Origin: Pleurobrachia bachei
Taxonomy: Eukaryota; Ctenophora; Tentaculata; Cydippida; Pleurobrachiidae
Reading direction: 5' to 3'
Length of the DNA: 22,612 bases
Assembly (NCBI GenBank): GCA_000695325.1
Contig: AVPN01000014.1
Span: 2,539-25,150, forward strand
In this document: positions 1 to 8,946 of the stretch, one piece after another
How the letters are laid out: the number at the start of each line of letters is the position of its first letter
Position numbering within the stretch: position 1 is the first letter of the stretch
The notes under the pieces: generated by a model
What the model saw: the letters and a program-made list of their open reading frames with translations, nothing else
The model's database searches: none
Told to the model about the DNA's origin: nothing
Made by a program: the position numbers and the translations under genes

Positions 1-22
1 GCGACAGCGTGGTACATCATCA

Positions 23-197
23 CTTGTGCCACGAGGGCGGAGCCCGAGTGGTACAAGTAGCTCGTGAGCCCGTAGGGCGAGCGGCATTCGTTATTCTAAA
101 AACACGACTGCAGGGGGTGTTATTAGAGTACCTCTGCCACGACCGTAGGGAGTGGTAGAGGTTTACTTATCACACGACCGAAGGGAGTGTGATAAGT
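23..197. repeat. Array of five hairpins with constant loop and variable stems
   Basis: Five consecutive inverted repeats lie at 23-57, 60-82, 95-127, 130-162 and 165-197. The last three have 11-bp stems and 11-nt loops of the form GACYGNAGGGR: gactgcagggg at 106-116, gaccgtaggga at 141-151 and gaccgaaggga at 176-186. Their stems are unrelated in sequence (tctaaaaacac, acctctgccac, acttatcacac), and the second arm matches the first apart from one mismatch or G-T pair in the first two. The first two hairpins have a related GC-rich loop containing a nested GGGC/GCCC pair. Function is unknown; this could be a mobile hairpin repeat or a structured RNA. Confidence 0.75.
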
Positions 198-745
198 TTA
201 CGAATTCACAAGCAATGATGTGCCACAGATGTGAAAGTGGTGCTCTTGCATTGTCCCACGTAATTAGATTGCAAACAACAACGTGTGGTACAACAACAGA
301 GAGATAACAAAAGAGAGATAATGATCAAAGTATGCATTGTGTATCCACTATCCAGTGAGAGAGATAAGAGTGTGTCTAGCAAAAGATGCAGTGTTACTAG
401 TGATTTAAAGTGAAAGTGAAAGTAAGATAACGCGTGACGTTCTTCACACTCTAGGAATTTCAAACACAACATAGAGACAATGACAACATCTTTTCACCAA
501 ACTTTCGTTTTCGTGAATCGTGCACCTCTCACTTTTGAAGCCCCTGAAGTCGTAGAGAGGTTTTCTATTGCTCGTTCGAAAGGTCTCGAGGTCCCGGGAC
601 GTAAAGGGGGTGCGGCGATGGCCGTACCCAAGCCCATAAGTGGTAGGACGCGAAAAACTGTCAAAATAAGGGGTATTCAGATGTCGGCAATTAGAAGCAG
701 TAGAAAGGTGTTCTAGGTAGCGTTCGAAAGCTCTCGGGGTGCTGA

Positions 746-837
746 TGTAATTGGAATGTAATTGGAAGTAATTACATGACACATGTAATTAAAATGTAAT
801 TGCATGTAATTAAAGGGTAATTACATGTAATTAAAAG
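746..837. repeat. TGTAATTA-rich short repeat tract
   Basis: The motif TGTAATT or its reverse complement AATTACA recurs about eight times within 92 bases at slightly irregular spacing, interrupted by short GC-containing linkers. It looks like a degenerate tandem or palindromic satellite. No gene is associated with it. Confidence 0.6.
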
Positions 838-874
838 GTCTAAATGACCCCGAATGATAATTTAAACATATTTT

Positions 875-1041
875 GTCGATGGGGGTTGACTATAACTCTC
901 ACGCATAAGCTGAATTCGTCTCAGACTAGGCACATATTCCAACACGATAGTAGCAGGACTATTACCATGACTTGTAACACTAACACCATGACTTGTTGGC
1001 AGAAGCTAGATGCGTGAGAGTTATAGTCAACCCCCATCGAC
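875..1041. repeat. 32-bp perfect inverted repeat
   Basis: The arm at 875-906 (gtcgatgggggttgac...) is perfectly reverse-complementary to 1010-1041. The arms are separated by about 100 bases. The right arm lies inside the 151-bp direct repeat starting at 982, so a further direct copy of that arm is present near 1458-1489. Confidence 0.85.
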
Positions 1042-1366
1042 TGTATATTGTGACCCTGGTGATAGTGCACACCATGACGGTGACTCTCCGCTCTAGCTGT
1101 GTGTATTGGCTCAGTTTAGGATCAGTCTCTCGGAACCCCCCGATTCATCAATCAAGTATCAATAACATTGTACTTCTCCGAGTTGACTGTGTTAAATACC
1201 AATTATAATGGGGCCTACTGATCCGATACACACAACCTAGAGAAAAATTTTATCTTATCCAGAACACAAGGATTGTTTCTACCCTGTAGCTGTGTGCTTG
1301 GTATAAGTGTTGATCTCTCCTGCTACTATCGTGTTGGAATATGTGCCTAGTCTGAGACGAATTCAG
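910..1366. repeat. 49-bp perfect inverted repeat
   Basis: The segment 910-958 (ctgaattcgtctcagacta...) is perfectly reverse-complementary to 1318-1366. It interleaves with the 32-bp inverted repeat and the 151-bp direct repeat, so the region is a rearranged composite of one ancestral element with pieces in both orientations. The arms are identical, which suggests recent origin. Confidence 0.85.
982..1132 (+). repeat. 151-bp direct repeat, copy 1
   Basis: Bases 982-1132 match 1430-1580 at a constant offset of 448; I see one substitution (agaagcta versus agaggcta). The similarity continues weakly after an 8-base insertion (gaaccccc) in this copy. Short reading frames in it are not convincing genes. 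Confidence 0.85.
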
Positions 1367-1429
1367 CCGAGATCCTTGCTGTACGGCTAGTTAAACAAGG
1401 AATCGGAGCTGGAGGGTTCCGTGCAGTGC

Positions 1430-1580
1430 AACACCATGACTTGTTGGCAGAGGCTAGATGCGTGAGAGTTATAGTCAACCCCCATCGACTGTATATTGTG
1501 ACCCTGGTGATAGTGCACACCATGACGGTGACTCTCCGCTCTAGCTGTGTGTATTGGCTCAGTTTAGGATCAGTCTCTCG
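1430..1580 (+). repeat. 151-bp direct repeat, copy 2
   Basis: Second copy of the 982-1132 repeat, with the same orientation and nearly identical. It is preceded by the right arm of the 49-bp inverted repeat and about 60 bases of unrelated sequence. Confidence 0.85.
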
Positions 1581-2192
1581 ATTTATCAATCTTACACATA
1601 CTCTATTAATCCCTTTCTTAGTATGTATATTGTCTATCTGGATTTTCACTTCTTGATCTCTTCAAGGACTCAAGAGTTTCACGTCTCAACTCCCTCTCCT
1701 CAAATGTCCTATCTGGACCAATGTGCACATTATGAAAATTCTCCGTCTGTTTCAGCTCCTTTGACTTCCTCAACAAGGTGAACAGATTCTCCGCCACAAA
1801 CGTGCAGAATGATATCACGGGAGATCTCTAATCTCTTCCATCCGATTGATTGAAATTTGGAATGTATACCCGGCTCAGCCCGGTCATTGACTAAAGTATT
1901 AAATTTCAAGCGGTCATATGAGCATTTTTATACAACAATAAAACTCATTGTGATTTCTCGTAAATAGTGTTATAGTTGTTTTATATCGTCACCACAAACC
2001 ATTTAAAAAACTAGCGTTATAAATTATACTTATAGTATAATCGATTCAACGCGAGAAACTTTACAAACCACATGATTTAGACAACACTACAAATCTCTGT
2101 GATTTCACGCAAATAGCGTTAGGTTTTTAAATGGTCCAACGACGAAAAGTTAAACATAATTCGGTTTTTGATACTCAAGATAACTTTTGATT
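1581..2192. other. Upstream region of receptor 1, AT-rich, no gene seen
   Basis: This stretch holds no convincing coding sequence. The proximal 300 bases are AT-rich and contain an imperfect direct repeat (tgtgatttctcgtaaatagtgt near 1949 and tgtgatttcacgcaaatagcgt near 2099) and an imperfect inverted repeat (accatttaaaaaactagcgt near 1997 versus gcgttaggtttttaaatggt near 2116). The receptor 1 promoter and 5' UTR should lie here, but I cannot identify a specific core promoter motif. Confidence 0.5.
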
Positions 2193-5100
2193 ATGTTGCC
2201 CACAATAGTCTTGCACTTTCTCCTTCTGGTTTGTCCAATCAAGGCTCAAATACAGACTTGGACCCCTTGGAGGGGGATCAGTGTATCTGATACGTGGGAA
2301 AACGTCACTGGTTTCCCTCCTTCAAATTGCACCGTCATCGCAGATAATGAGGATTACCTCCGCGAGCAATGCGTTGTGTTGAACACCACAGTGAACCGGT
2401 GTCCGTTTAGTGATCCATCCATGAATATATTCTACAGTATTTACAACTTTTTCCATTCCGGAGATGCCAAGATCAACATGATATGTCAGGATGATCCGAC
2501 ATCATATCAGATGTGTGGCATCAACAGCATGAAAGGAAACAAGAATGAAGTCATTTACGGGACAGCGTTGCAGAGAAACCAGGCAGTGTGTGGAGCATAT
2601 CCATGTAAGAAAATGAGATCACTATCCATTTTTGATCGAGATTGGTATTCTGCGAGCAATAACCATTTCTTTCGGTGTGATGGCGTCGCTGATTGTCGCA
2701 ATACAAAAGAAAATACCTCAGTGGATGAGTATGAGTGTGAAAAGTTATTGATCACTCAAAAGATCAAATGCACAAGCTACTGGAAGAGGGACATAGAGGA
2801 GTTTGTCAATCGTGGAAACATTTGTGATGAAAAATGTGATTGCGTTTCATGCTCCGACGAGGCTAACTGCTATGACCGGCAGTTTGGTATTTTTTGTAGA
2901 TCTAAAGAAAGGACCGTGATCTATATTCAACCCAAATACGTATGTGACGGGGTTAAACATTGTTTCGACAACCAAGATGAAACATCGTGTGTATCACAGC
3001 AGGTTTCCATTTGCAAAGATGTTAACTTTCTAACCATGACAACCAAACGGATAATCGTCCAAGAAAACATGTGTGGTGCTGTCAATCCTACCACAAAATC
3101 GTTACTTGTCTGCAGCGACTACCGTGATCAGATGAACTGTTCGCAAAGTGTTCAACCCAATACACCAGCTAGCTCTCCCCTGGTTTGCAATGTAAATGAC
3201 TTCCCGACTACAGTCTCAAAGCGAATGGTTTGTGGATCGATAACCCGAAACAAGCAGTTATGCGATGATGGCATTGATAAGATGTGTCGAGCACCAGGCT
3301 GGCATTGTACTCTTCACAAGCACCAGCTGTGTGATGGTAAGTTTGACTGTGAGGGTGGGGAAGATGAAATAGGAAATGCATGTCTTTATATGGTCGAAGA
3401 TTTTTTGTGTACAAGAAAGTACATGACAGAAAAAAGGATTCCCATTCAACTTCCAGATGAGTGGATCGGAGATGGTATCGAGGACTGTGAAAATGGCGAT
3501 GACGAAAAACATAGAAAATGGTACACTAAGTGTGGTCTTGGAACATTACAGCTCAAGTCACTCAAACCGTCATCTTGCCTTGGAATGGTTTTGCTAAAAT
3601 GCCCAGGCCATCCTACCGCCTTGCTGCGATCTGATGTAGCCTGTACTGACACAAACTACTGTGATAACATTCTCTGCCTCATTTCAAGGAGAAACAATAA
3701 GCTGGGAGCTGAGGTTTGGACGACTGAATTAGGATACAAAAAGAATATATTATATTGTCTCCCGGGACTTCAGAGCCTTTCCCGGCATATAGCACCGTGC
3801 GTAGTGAAAGAATTTTACATTGGCCCCAAGGCACTTTACACTAAAAACACTCAACTGAGTTTGCCAGTCAACAATCAACAATCATGTGAAGATATATTTG
3901 GAGAGCTGTACGTCTACCTTTCCTGCTCAGGAATCTGTACTGTTTCCTGCCCCCTCGAACCTCTTCTGGAGGAGTCGTGTGCCCCAACTCATTCCGAACG
4001 GTTCCTGACAATTAATACTGACCACCAGCTAACTCGAGTTTTACAAGGCCCAAATGGGACCTTCACAAACAACTTATTTGGTTGTTCCAACCTACGATGT
4101 GTACCCTACTCCAAAGTATGTGATCTTGTGGACGATTGCAGAGACCAGAGTGATGAGATAAGATGTGAAAATAACTTTCAGTGCATAGATTCGAAAGAGT
4201 TTGTTGCAAAATCTAGAAGGTGTGACGGTGTATTTGACTGCCAGGACTTTTCTGATGAATGCAACGAGGATTGTACCACTTCAGTCAAGATTCTCCCGAA
4301 CGTTTTTTTGAAAGTTTCTGCATGGGTCTTCGGAATTGTTGCAGTGGTTCTGAACGTTGTTGTATTAGTTCAAGGGATGAAGGAGTTCTTTAAACTAGAA
4401 ACGAACCGCGGTAGAACGAACAAAGCATTCGTTTTGGTTATATCATTCGGTGACTTTTTGCAGGGTTTATTTCTCCTCTGTGTGGCTATTGGAGACACTT
4501 TTTTCAACAAGAGCACCTGTGAATCCCAGTTCGGATGGCTAACAAAGCCACTCTGTCCTTTACTGGGAATTTTTGCCGCTATTGGATCGCTCATCTCCCT
4601 ATACTCGATGTCCGTCTTGAGCCTTATAAGGATGAAAGGTATATTGAGCGGAGAAGTTTCCGTCAGAACTGATCTCAACCGACGATATCTGGTAAAACTT
4701 GCCTCTGCAACACTTGCCATATTGGTTTTGGCAAGTGTTATTGCAATTGTTCCGGTAATTCCATATTTGGAAGATTTCTTTGTAAGAAGTGTGGTGTATG
4801 AAAAAAACAAGTACTTTGTTGGATCAATTAACAAGGAGGCAGCATTTAAAACTCTACTCGGATACTACAGTCGGTTTCAGGGAGTTTCCAATGGTGGGGA
4901 GATGGATTGGAAAACATTGCGATACCTTGTTGGGGATATGTACAACGATACCTCTCCCAGAGTGAAGAGTCTGAGCTTTTATGCCACCAGTGGGATCTGT
5001 CTCTTCAACTTCTTTGTCCGATCTGATAATCCACAGATTTGGTACATAGGAGCGGTCCAGGTTAGCAACTTGATGTGTGTTATTTCGATTGCAATATCTT

Positions 5101-5474
5101 ATCTGGTGATCAATATTGTTACATTAAAGTCTAGCGAGGCGGCGGGAGGAGAAAACAACAACGTTGCGCTGATTAAAAGGAATAGAAAACTACAGCGAAA
5201 AATATCAGTTCTTGTAACCACAGACATCTTCACCTGGGTTCCTTTTATGATCGTTTGTACAATGCACTACACCGAGTACTTTGACTTTTCTCACATGTAC
5301 CGATACTTTTCCATCTTCTTCCTGCCCTGCAACTCCATCATCAACCCCATACTGATTCTTTACGATGATATTGTGGGATTGTTGAAGAAAATTAATTGCA
5401 GTATTTCCCTGTATGGCGGTACCAGACAGGTGTTTCCAGATGAAATTGAGATGCGGGAGATAAGACGAGATTGA
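2193..5474 (+). CDS. Receptor 1: LDLa-repeat, LGR/RXFP-like 7TM GPCR, single exon
   Basis: Predicted plasma-membrane G-protein-coupled receptor of 1093 aa from the ATG at 2193; the frame opens two codons earlier at a TTG, which is not a plausible animal start. A signal peptide follows (MLPTIVLHFLLLVCPIKAQ). The ectodomain (about 20-700) contains LDLa-type modules, clearest at about 249-267 (CDGVKHC...DE), 371-398 (CDGKFDCEGGEDE), 629-658 and 662-690, plus a conserved Cys-rich segment with YLSCSGICTVSCP. Seven hydrophobic segments begin near 708. TM6 carries TTDIFTWVPF (about 1010) and TM7 FLPCNSIINP (about 1045), signatures of the LGR/relaxin receptor group; the second extracellular loop has FYATSGICLFNFF. 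No leucine-rich repeats are visible. The TM3 end reads SLIRMKG in place of DRY, and TM7 has NPILI rather than NPxxY. The tail is short and ends EMREIRRD. There is no interrupting stop or intron. The ligand is unknown. Confidence 0.9.
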   Translation: MLPTIVLHFLLLVCPIKAQIQTWTPWRGISVSDTWENVTGFPPSNCTVIADNEDYLREQCVVLNTTVNRCPFSDPSMNIFYSIYNFFHSGDAKINMICQDDPTSYQMCGINSMKGNKNEVIYGTALQRNQAVCGAYPCKKMRSLSIFDRDWYSASNNHFFRCDGVADCRNTKENTSVDEYECEKLLITQKIKCTSYWKRDIEEFVNRGNICDEKCDCVSCSDEANCYDRQFGIFCRSKERTVIYIQPKYVCDGVKHCFDNQDETSCVSQQVSICKDVNFLTMTTKRIIVQENMCGAVNPTTKSLLVCSDYRDQMNCSQSVQPNTPASSPLVCNVNDFPTTVSKRMVCGSITRNKQLCDDGIDKMCRAPGWHCTLHKHQLCDGKFDCEGGEDEIGNACLYMVEDFLCTRKYMTEKRIPIQLPDEWIGDGIEDCENGDDEKHRKWYTKCGLGTLQLKSLKPSSCLGMVLLKCPGHPTALLRSDVACTDTNYCDNILCLISRRNNKLGAEVWTTELGYKKNILYCLPGLQSLSRHIAPCVVKEFYIGPKALYTKNTQLSLPVNNQQSCEDIFGELYVYLSCSGICTVSCPLEPLLEESCAPTHSERFLTINTDHQLTRVLQGPNGTFTNNLFGCSNLRCVPYSKVCDLVDDCRDQSDEIRCENNFQCIDSKEFVAKSRRCDGVFDCQDFSDECNEDCTTSVKILPNVFLKVSAWVFGIVAVVLNVVVLVQGMKEFFKLETNRGRTNKAFVLVISFGDFLQGLFLLCVAIGDTFFNKSTCESQFGWLTKPLCPLLGIFAAIGSLISLYSMSVLSLIRMKGILSGEVSVRTDLNRRYLVKLASATLAILVLASVIAIVPVIPYLEDFFVRSVVYEKNKYFVGSINKEAAFKTLLGYYSRFQGVSNGGEMDWKTLRYLVGDMYNDTSPRVKSLSFYATSGICLFNFFVRSDNPQIWYIGAVQVSNLMCVISIAISYLVINIVTLKSSEAAGGENNNVALIKRNRKLQRKISVLVTTDIFTWVPFMIVCTMHYTEYFDFSHMYRYFSIFFLPCNSIINPILILYDDIVGLLKKINCSISLYGGTRQVFPDEIEMREIRRD

Positions 5475-5765
5475 ACTGTTTCACAATATCAATGAGTTTG
5501 ATGTTGAATGGACCTTTTATTTGTTTTGTTGTTGTTGCGTTTGTTGTTGAGTGTTGGAAAGACCAGGAGAAGCGGATGACTCTAAGACTGGGAGCCGTAA
5601 GCCGCTGTGCCACGTCAATGCTGATCCTCCTCATGCGAGCGGGTTGTTGTTGTTGAGTGTTGGACTTCAGTGTTTGAACAAGTGCCGGGCTACTAAATGT
5701 TTGAAAAGCTGCACTTGCACGTATTTTCTTTCCGAAACTTTCAAGTTTAAAGTTTAAATTAAATT

Positions 5766-5771
5766 AATAAA
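5766..5771 (+). terminator. Possible polyadenylation signal of receptor 1
   Basis: A canonical AATAAA hexamer lies about 290 bases after the receptor 1 stop in an AT-rich patch. It is the first good candidate on this strand; no transcript evidence is available. Confidence 0.35.
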
Positions 5772-6074
5772 TTCTACTTTCTGCATTTGTATATTGTACA
5801 GCCTCTATATCTACATAATAGTGGAGGACGGACAGCTCCAAAAGCTCATGTCACATTCAAAATAAAGTCCGTGCTAAATCAATTTCCTGACGATCTTAAG
5901 AATAAGACAATTGATCCCGGAAGCGTAAAAAAAGATTTTAATTATCTTATCAAGATCAAGAGGCCGAAGATATGCTCGAAATGGTTTAATTTGCGCAAAT
6001 CGATGTAAATGGATACCCCAGTCGCATTATCAAAAATAAAATTTTATCGACTTCTAAAAAGTTCCGCCACGTCA

Positions 6075-6116
6075 GCCAAAATGGCGCCACGCTGGCGCCA
6101 CGTGGAGCCATTTTGT
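6075..6116. repeat. GC-rich imperfect palindrome with repeated TGGCGCCACG
   Basis: The decamer tggcgccacg occurs twice in tandem and the outer bases pair (aaaatggc ... gccatttt), giving an imperfect palindrome in otherwise AT-rich DNA. It may be a degraded transposon end or a regulatory patch. Confidence 0.45.
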
Positions 6117-6636
6117 GCGCACGACTTAAAGTACTATACTACCGCCGTCTGGCCAGGTAAGAGAGGCCTCATTGCAATTGACCCTTGTACCTGTAGTAGT
6201 AAATACAGTTTACCCTGTTTTCTCGCGATCTCTCCGCGTTCTTAGTGTTACCGGACGCGGAGGCCTTGTTGGGGAATGGGGCCCTTTGTGAAACTACGAC
6301 AGTTTAACTTTGTACCTGAAGACCTTATTACCTTTACCTCTTATTAGCGTACCTTTCATTAACGTAACTTTGCTTTTCGAAATTTGGTTTGGATGAGGAA
6401 TAGTGGGTTAAAATGGTAATATAGCTATATACAGTTCTAAATACTAATATTGGCAAAAGGATCAACCAAAATATAAACCGGTGATCATTTCGATCTGGGT
6501 GTTTCGTGGCCTGTTTACTGCAGGTGCGAACCGCCAAAAAATTTGATTCACTAAAACGGCTCTAACCACAGAACCACTCTATCGTTTTGGCTAATTCAAA
6601 GTTTATCTGGTAGGAAATATCAAGTCCTAAGCCCAA

Positions 6637-6669
6637 CCCTAACCCTAACCCTAATCTAGCCCTAACCCT
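6637..6669. repeat. Interstitial telomere-like CCCTAA repeat
   Basis: Three tandem CCCTAA units (6637-6654) and, after a 5-base interruption, a further CCCTAACCCT. This is the complement of the TTAGGG repeat typical of animal telomeres. It is too short for a telomere; it could be a double-strand-break repair scar or transposon-derived. Confidence 0.7.
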
Positions 6670-6719
6670 CGGATTTTGACGCTGGCCGATCATTTCTTGC
6701 AGATGCAACCACAGAAGCC

Positions 6720-7812
6720 ATATCCGCGCCGATGCTCTACACCAATTCCTTTAAAAGTATAGAAAAAATTGGGTTCAGTAGTATTTGTGAATGGGGATGT
6801 GGCGGATGGGGAGATAGTTTGATTTGTTTGATCTCATCCTTGATAGCGAGTAATGGTTGTAGACAGCAAATACAAGAGGATCACAATGTTTCAGATAGAA
6901 ATCCTATTCATAAAGGTTAACAAGGCAAATATTTTAATTCATCTCCATTCAATTTGAATCAAATAATCCTCCCATTTCATAATCCTCCCACGTACTCACG
7001 AATGGTATTATTAAAATAACAAACTAAGGAAAGCCAAACAACAATCCCAGTAAGTGCTATTATTACTGTTGGTTGAGATTCCATTTAGAAATAACTAAAA
7101 GCAAAACAAAGCAATTCGACTCAGATATCCGGATCCTTTGATCGGTATCGCTGCGAGTGCAACTTAGTCGGGTTAGAACATAACAACTCTGCAACAAAGA
7201 CGGTGGCCAAGAAAACAATGTGTTCTATGTCAAGCTTCCAGTTCCGTTTCCTGAGATATAGTTTCTTTTGATTCACTTATCGGCTGCCTCAGGGCCGGGA
7301 TTCGATCCCAGATTTCTCATTTCAATATCCTCTGGGTGCTGTCCTTCAACTATCATTGGTGACCAGTACGAAGTACACAGTAACGCCAAGGAAGCAAACT
7401 GCTTTTCAAGCCATCCAGTAACCTTCTGGATGGAATCATATATGTGATTACTGTACAGCAGGGGGTTCAGCACGGAATTGATGGGTAGGATAATGACAGA
7501 AAAGATGCCGTAGTACGGCGTGGCATCTACCAGCTCAGTCATGTGGCAGAATGAGGTGACCAGGATGGGGAGCCAGCATATCAAATCCGTTACGATGATT
7601 AGTGTAACTTTCCGTTGCGTTTTTTGCTGCTGCTTCAGACGTTCCAGGAGGCCGGGATTCATTTCCAGATCATTGTTCATATTTAGTTTGGCTAAACTTC
7701 TCCTAGAGGTACCTTCAATCACCATGTAACAGGTACAAATGGTTGCCAAGCACACGGAGGTCAGTATCTGGTAGATAAGGGAAAATGTAAACTGGGGGTC
7801 CTGGGGCACCAC
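6720..7812. repeat. Segmental duplication of the receptor 2 3' end and flank, left copy
   Basis: Bases 6720-7812 match 7859-8946 in the same orientation, starting at atatccgcgccg and ending at ggggcaccac, with scattered substitutions and small indels. The unit comprises the last ~540 bases of receptor coding sequence and ~550 bases of 3' flank. The two copies are separated by only 46 bases. Confidence 0.9.
7273..7812 (-). pseudogene. Receptor 2 3'-terminal fragment (TM5-TM7 and tail)
   Basis: Reverse-strand frame ending in TGA at 7273-7275, nearly identical to the C-terminus of receptor 2. It runs from the end of the second extracellular loop (VVPQDPQFTF) through TM5, TM6 (TDLICWLPI), TM7 (LPINSVLNPLLY) and the tail motif EDIEMRNLG. 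Homology stops abruptly at 7812; the 15 codons continuing the frame to 7857 are unrelated, and the ectodomain and first four TM helices are absent. It is almost certainly non-functional as a receptor. Coding identity is still high, so the duplication is recent, and the fragment could feed gene conversion with receptor 2. Confidence 0.85.
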
Positions 7813-7858
7813 GGGTGCCGCGCGATTTTTGCACGTGCATGATCTAAGCGCTCCCACT

Positions 7859-8946
7859 ATATCCGCGCCGAAGCTCTACACCAATTCCTTTAAAAGTACA
7901 GAAAAATTGGGTTCAGTAGTATTTGTGAACGGGGATGTGGCGGATGGGGAGATAATTTGATTTGTTTGATCTCATCCTTGATTAGGCTAGTAATGGTTTG
8001 TAGACAGCAAATACAAGGTGATTGCGAAGTTTCGGATAGAAATCCTATTTAACAAGGTTAACAAGGCGAATATTTTAATTTATCTCCATTCAATTTGAAT
8101 CAAATAATCCTGCCATTTCACAATCCTCCCACGTACTAACGAATGGTATTATTAAAATAACAAATAGCCAAACAACAATCCCAGTAACTGTTATTATTAT
8201 TGTTGGTTGAGATTCCATTTAGAAATATAACTAAAATCAAAAAAGCAATTCGACTCAGATATCCGGATCCTTTGATCGGTATCGCTGCAAGTGCAACTTA
8301 GTCGGGTTAAAACATAACAACTCTGCAGTATAGCTACGGTCGCCAAGAAAACAATGTGTTCTATGTCACTTCCAGTTCCGTTTCCTGAGATATAGTTTCT
8401 TTTAATTCACTTATCCGCTGCCTCAGGACTGGGATTCGATCCCAGATTTCTCATTTCAATATTCTCTGGTTGCTGTCTTTCAACTATCATGGGTGACCAG
8501 TACGATGTACACAGTGAGGTCAAGGAGGCAAACTGCTTTTCAAGCCATCCAGTAACCTTCTGGATGGAATCATATATGTGATTACTGTACAGTAGGGGGT
8601 TCAGCACGGAATTGATTGGTAGGACAATGACAGAAAAGATGCCGTAGTAAGGCGTGGCATCTACCAGCTCAGTCATGTGGCAGAATGAGGTGACCAGGAT
8701 GGGTAGCCAGCATATCAAATCCGTTACGATGATTAGAGTAACCTTCCGTTGCGTTTTTTGCTGCTGCTTCAGACGTTCCAGGAGGCCGGGATTATTTTCC
8801 AGATCATTGTTCATATTTAGTTTGGCTAAACTTCTCCTAGAGGCACCTTCAATCACCATGTAACAGGTACAAATGGTTGCCAAGCACACGGAGGTCAGTA
8901 TCTGGTAGATAAGGGAAAATGTAAACTGGGGGTCCTGGGGCACCAC
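7859..8946. repeat. Segmental duplication, right copy (contains receptor 2 3' end)
   Basis: Right member of the tandem pair with 6720-7812. It is continuous with the intact receptor 2 gene, so this is the parental position. Bases 7859-8406 are 3' flank on the reverse strand and contain no separate gene. Confidence 0.9.

Larger units (their letters stand above)
5475..6719. other. Intergenic region, no gene seen
   Basis: Several short open frames occur, but none has recognisable domains or splice context. Contents I can see are GTTGTTGTTGAGTGTTGGA repeated imperfectly near 5535-5560 and 5640-5665, a GC-rich palindromic patch at 6063-6120, and a telomere-like patch near 6637-6669. Confidence 0.5.

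Noticed and set aside
480-716. A 78-aa open frame with a good-looking ATG context
   Set aside because: No domain, no homologue in the window, no splice context, and it lies in repeat-rich DNA; length is within chance.
2187-2192. Start of receptor 1 two codons upstream at TTG
   Set aside because: TTG is not a credible animal start; the ATG at 2193 opens a proper signal peptide.
6637-6669. A true telomere end
   Set aside because: Only a few CCCTAA units, with unique sequence on both sides; interstitial.
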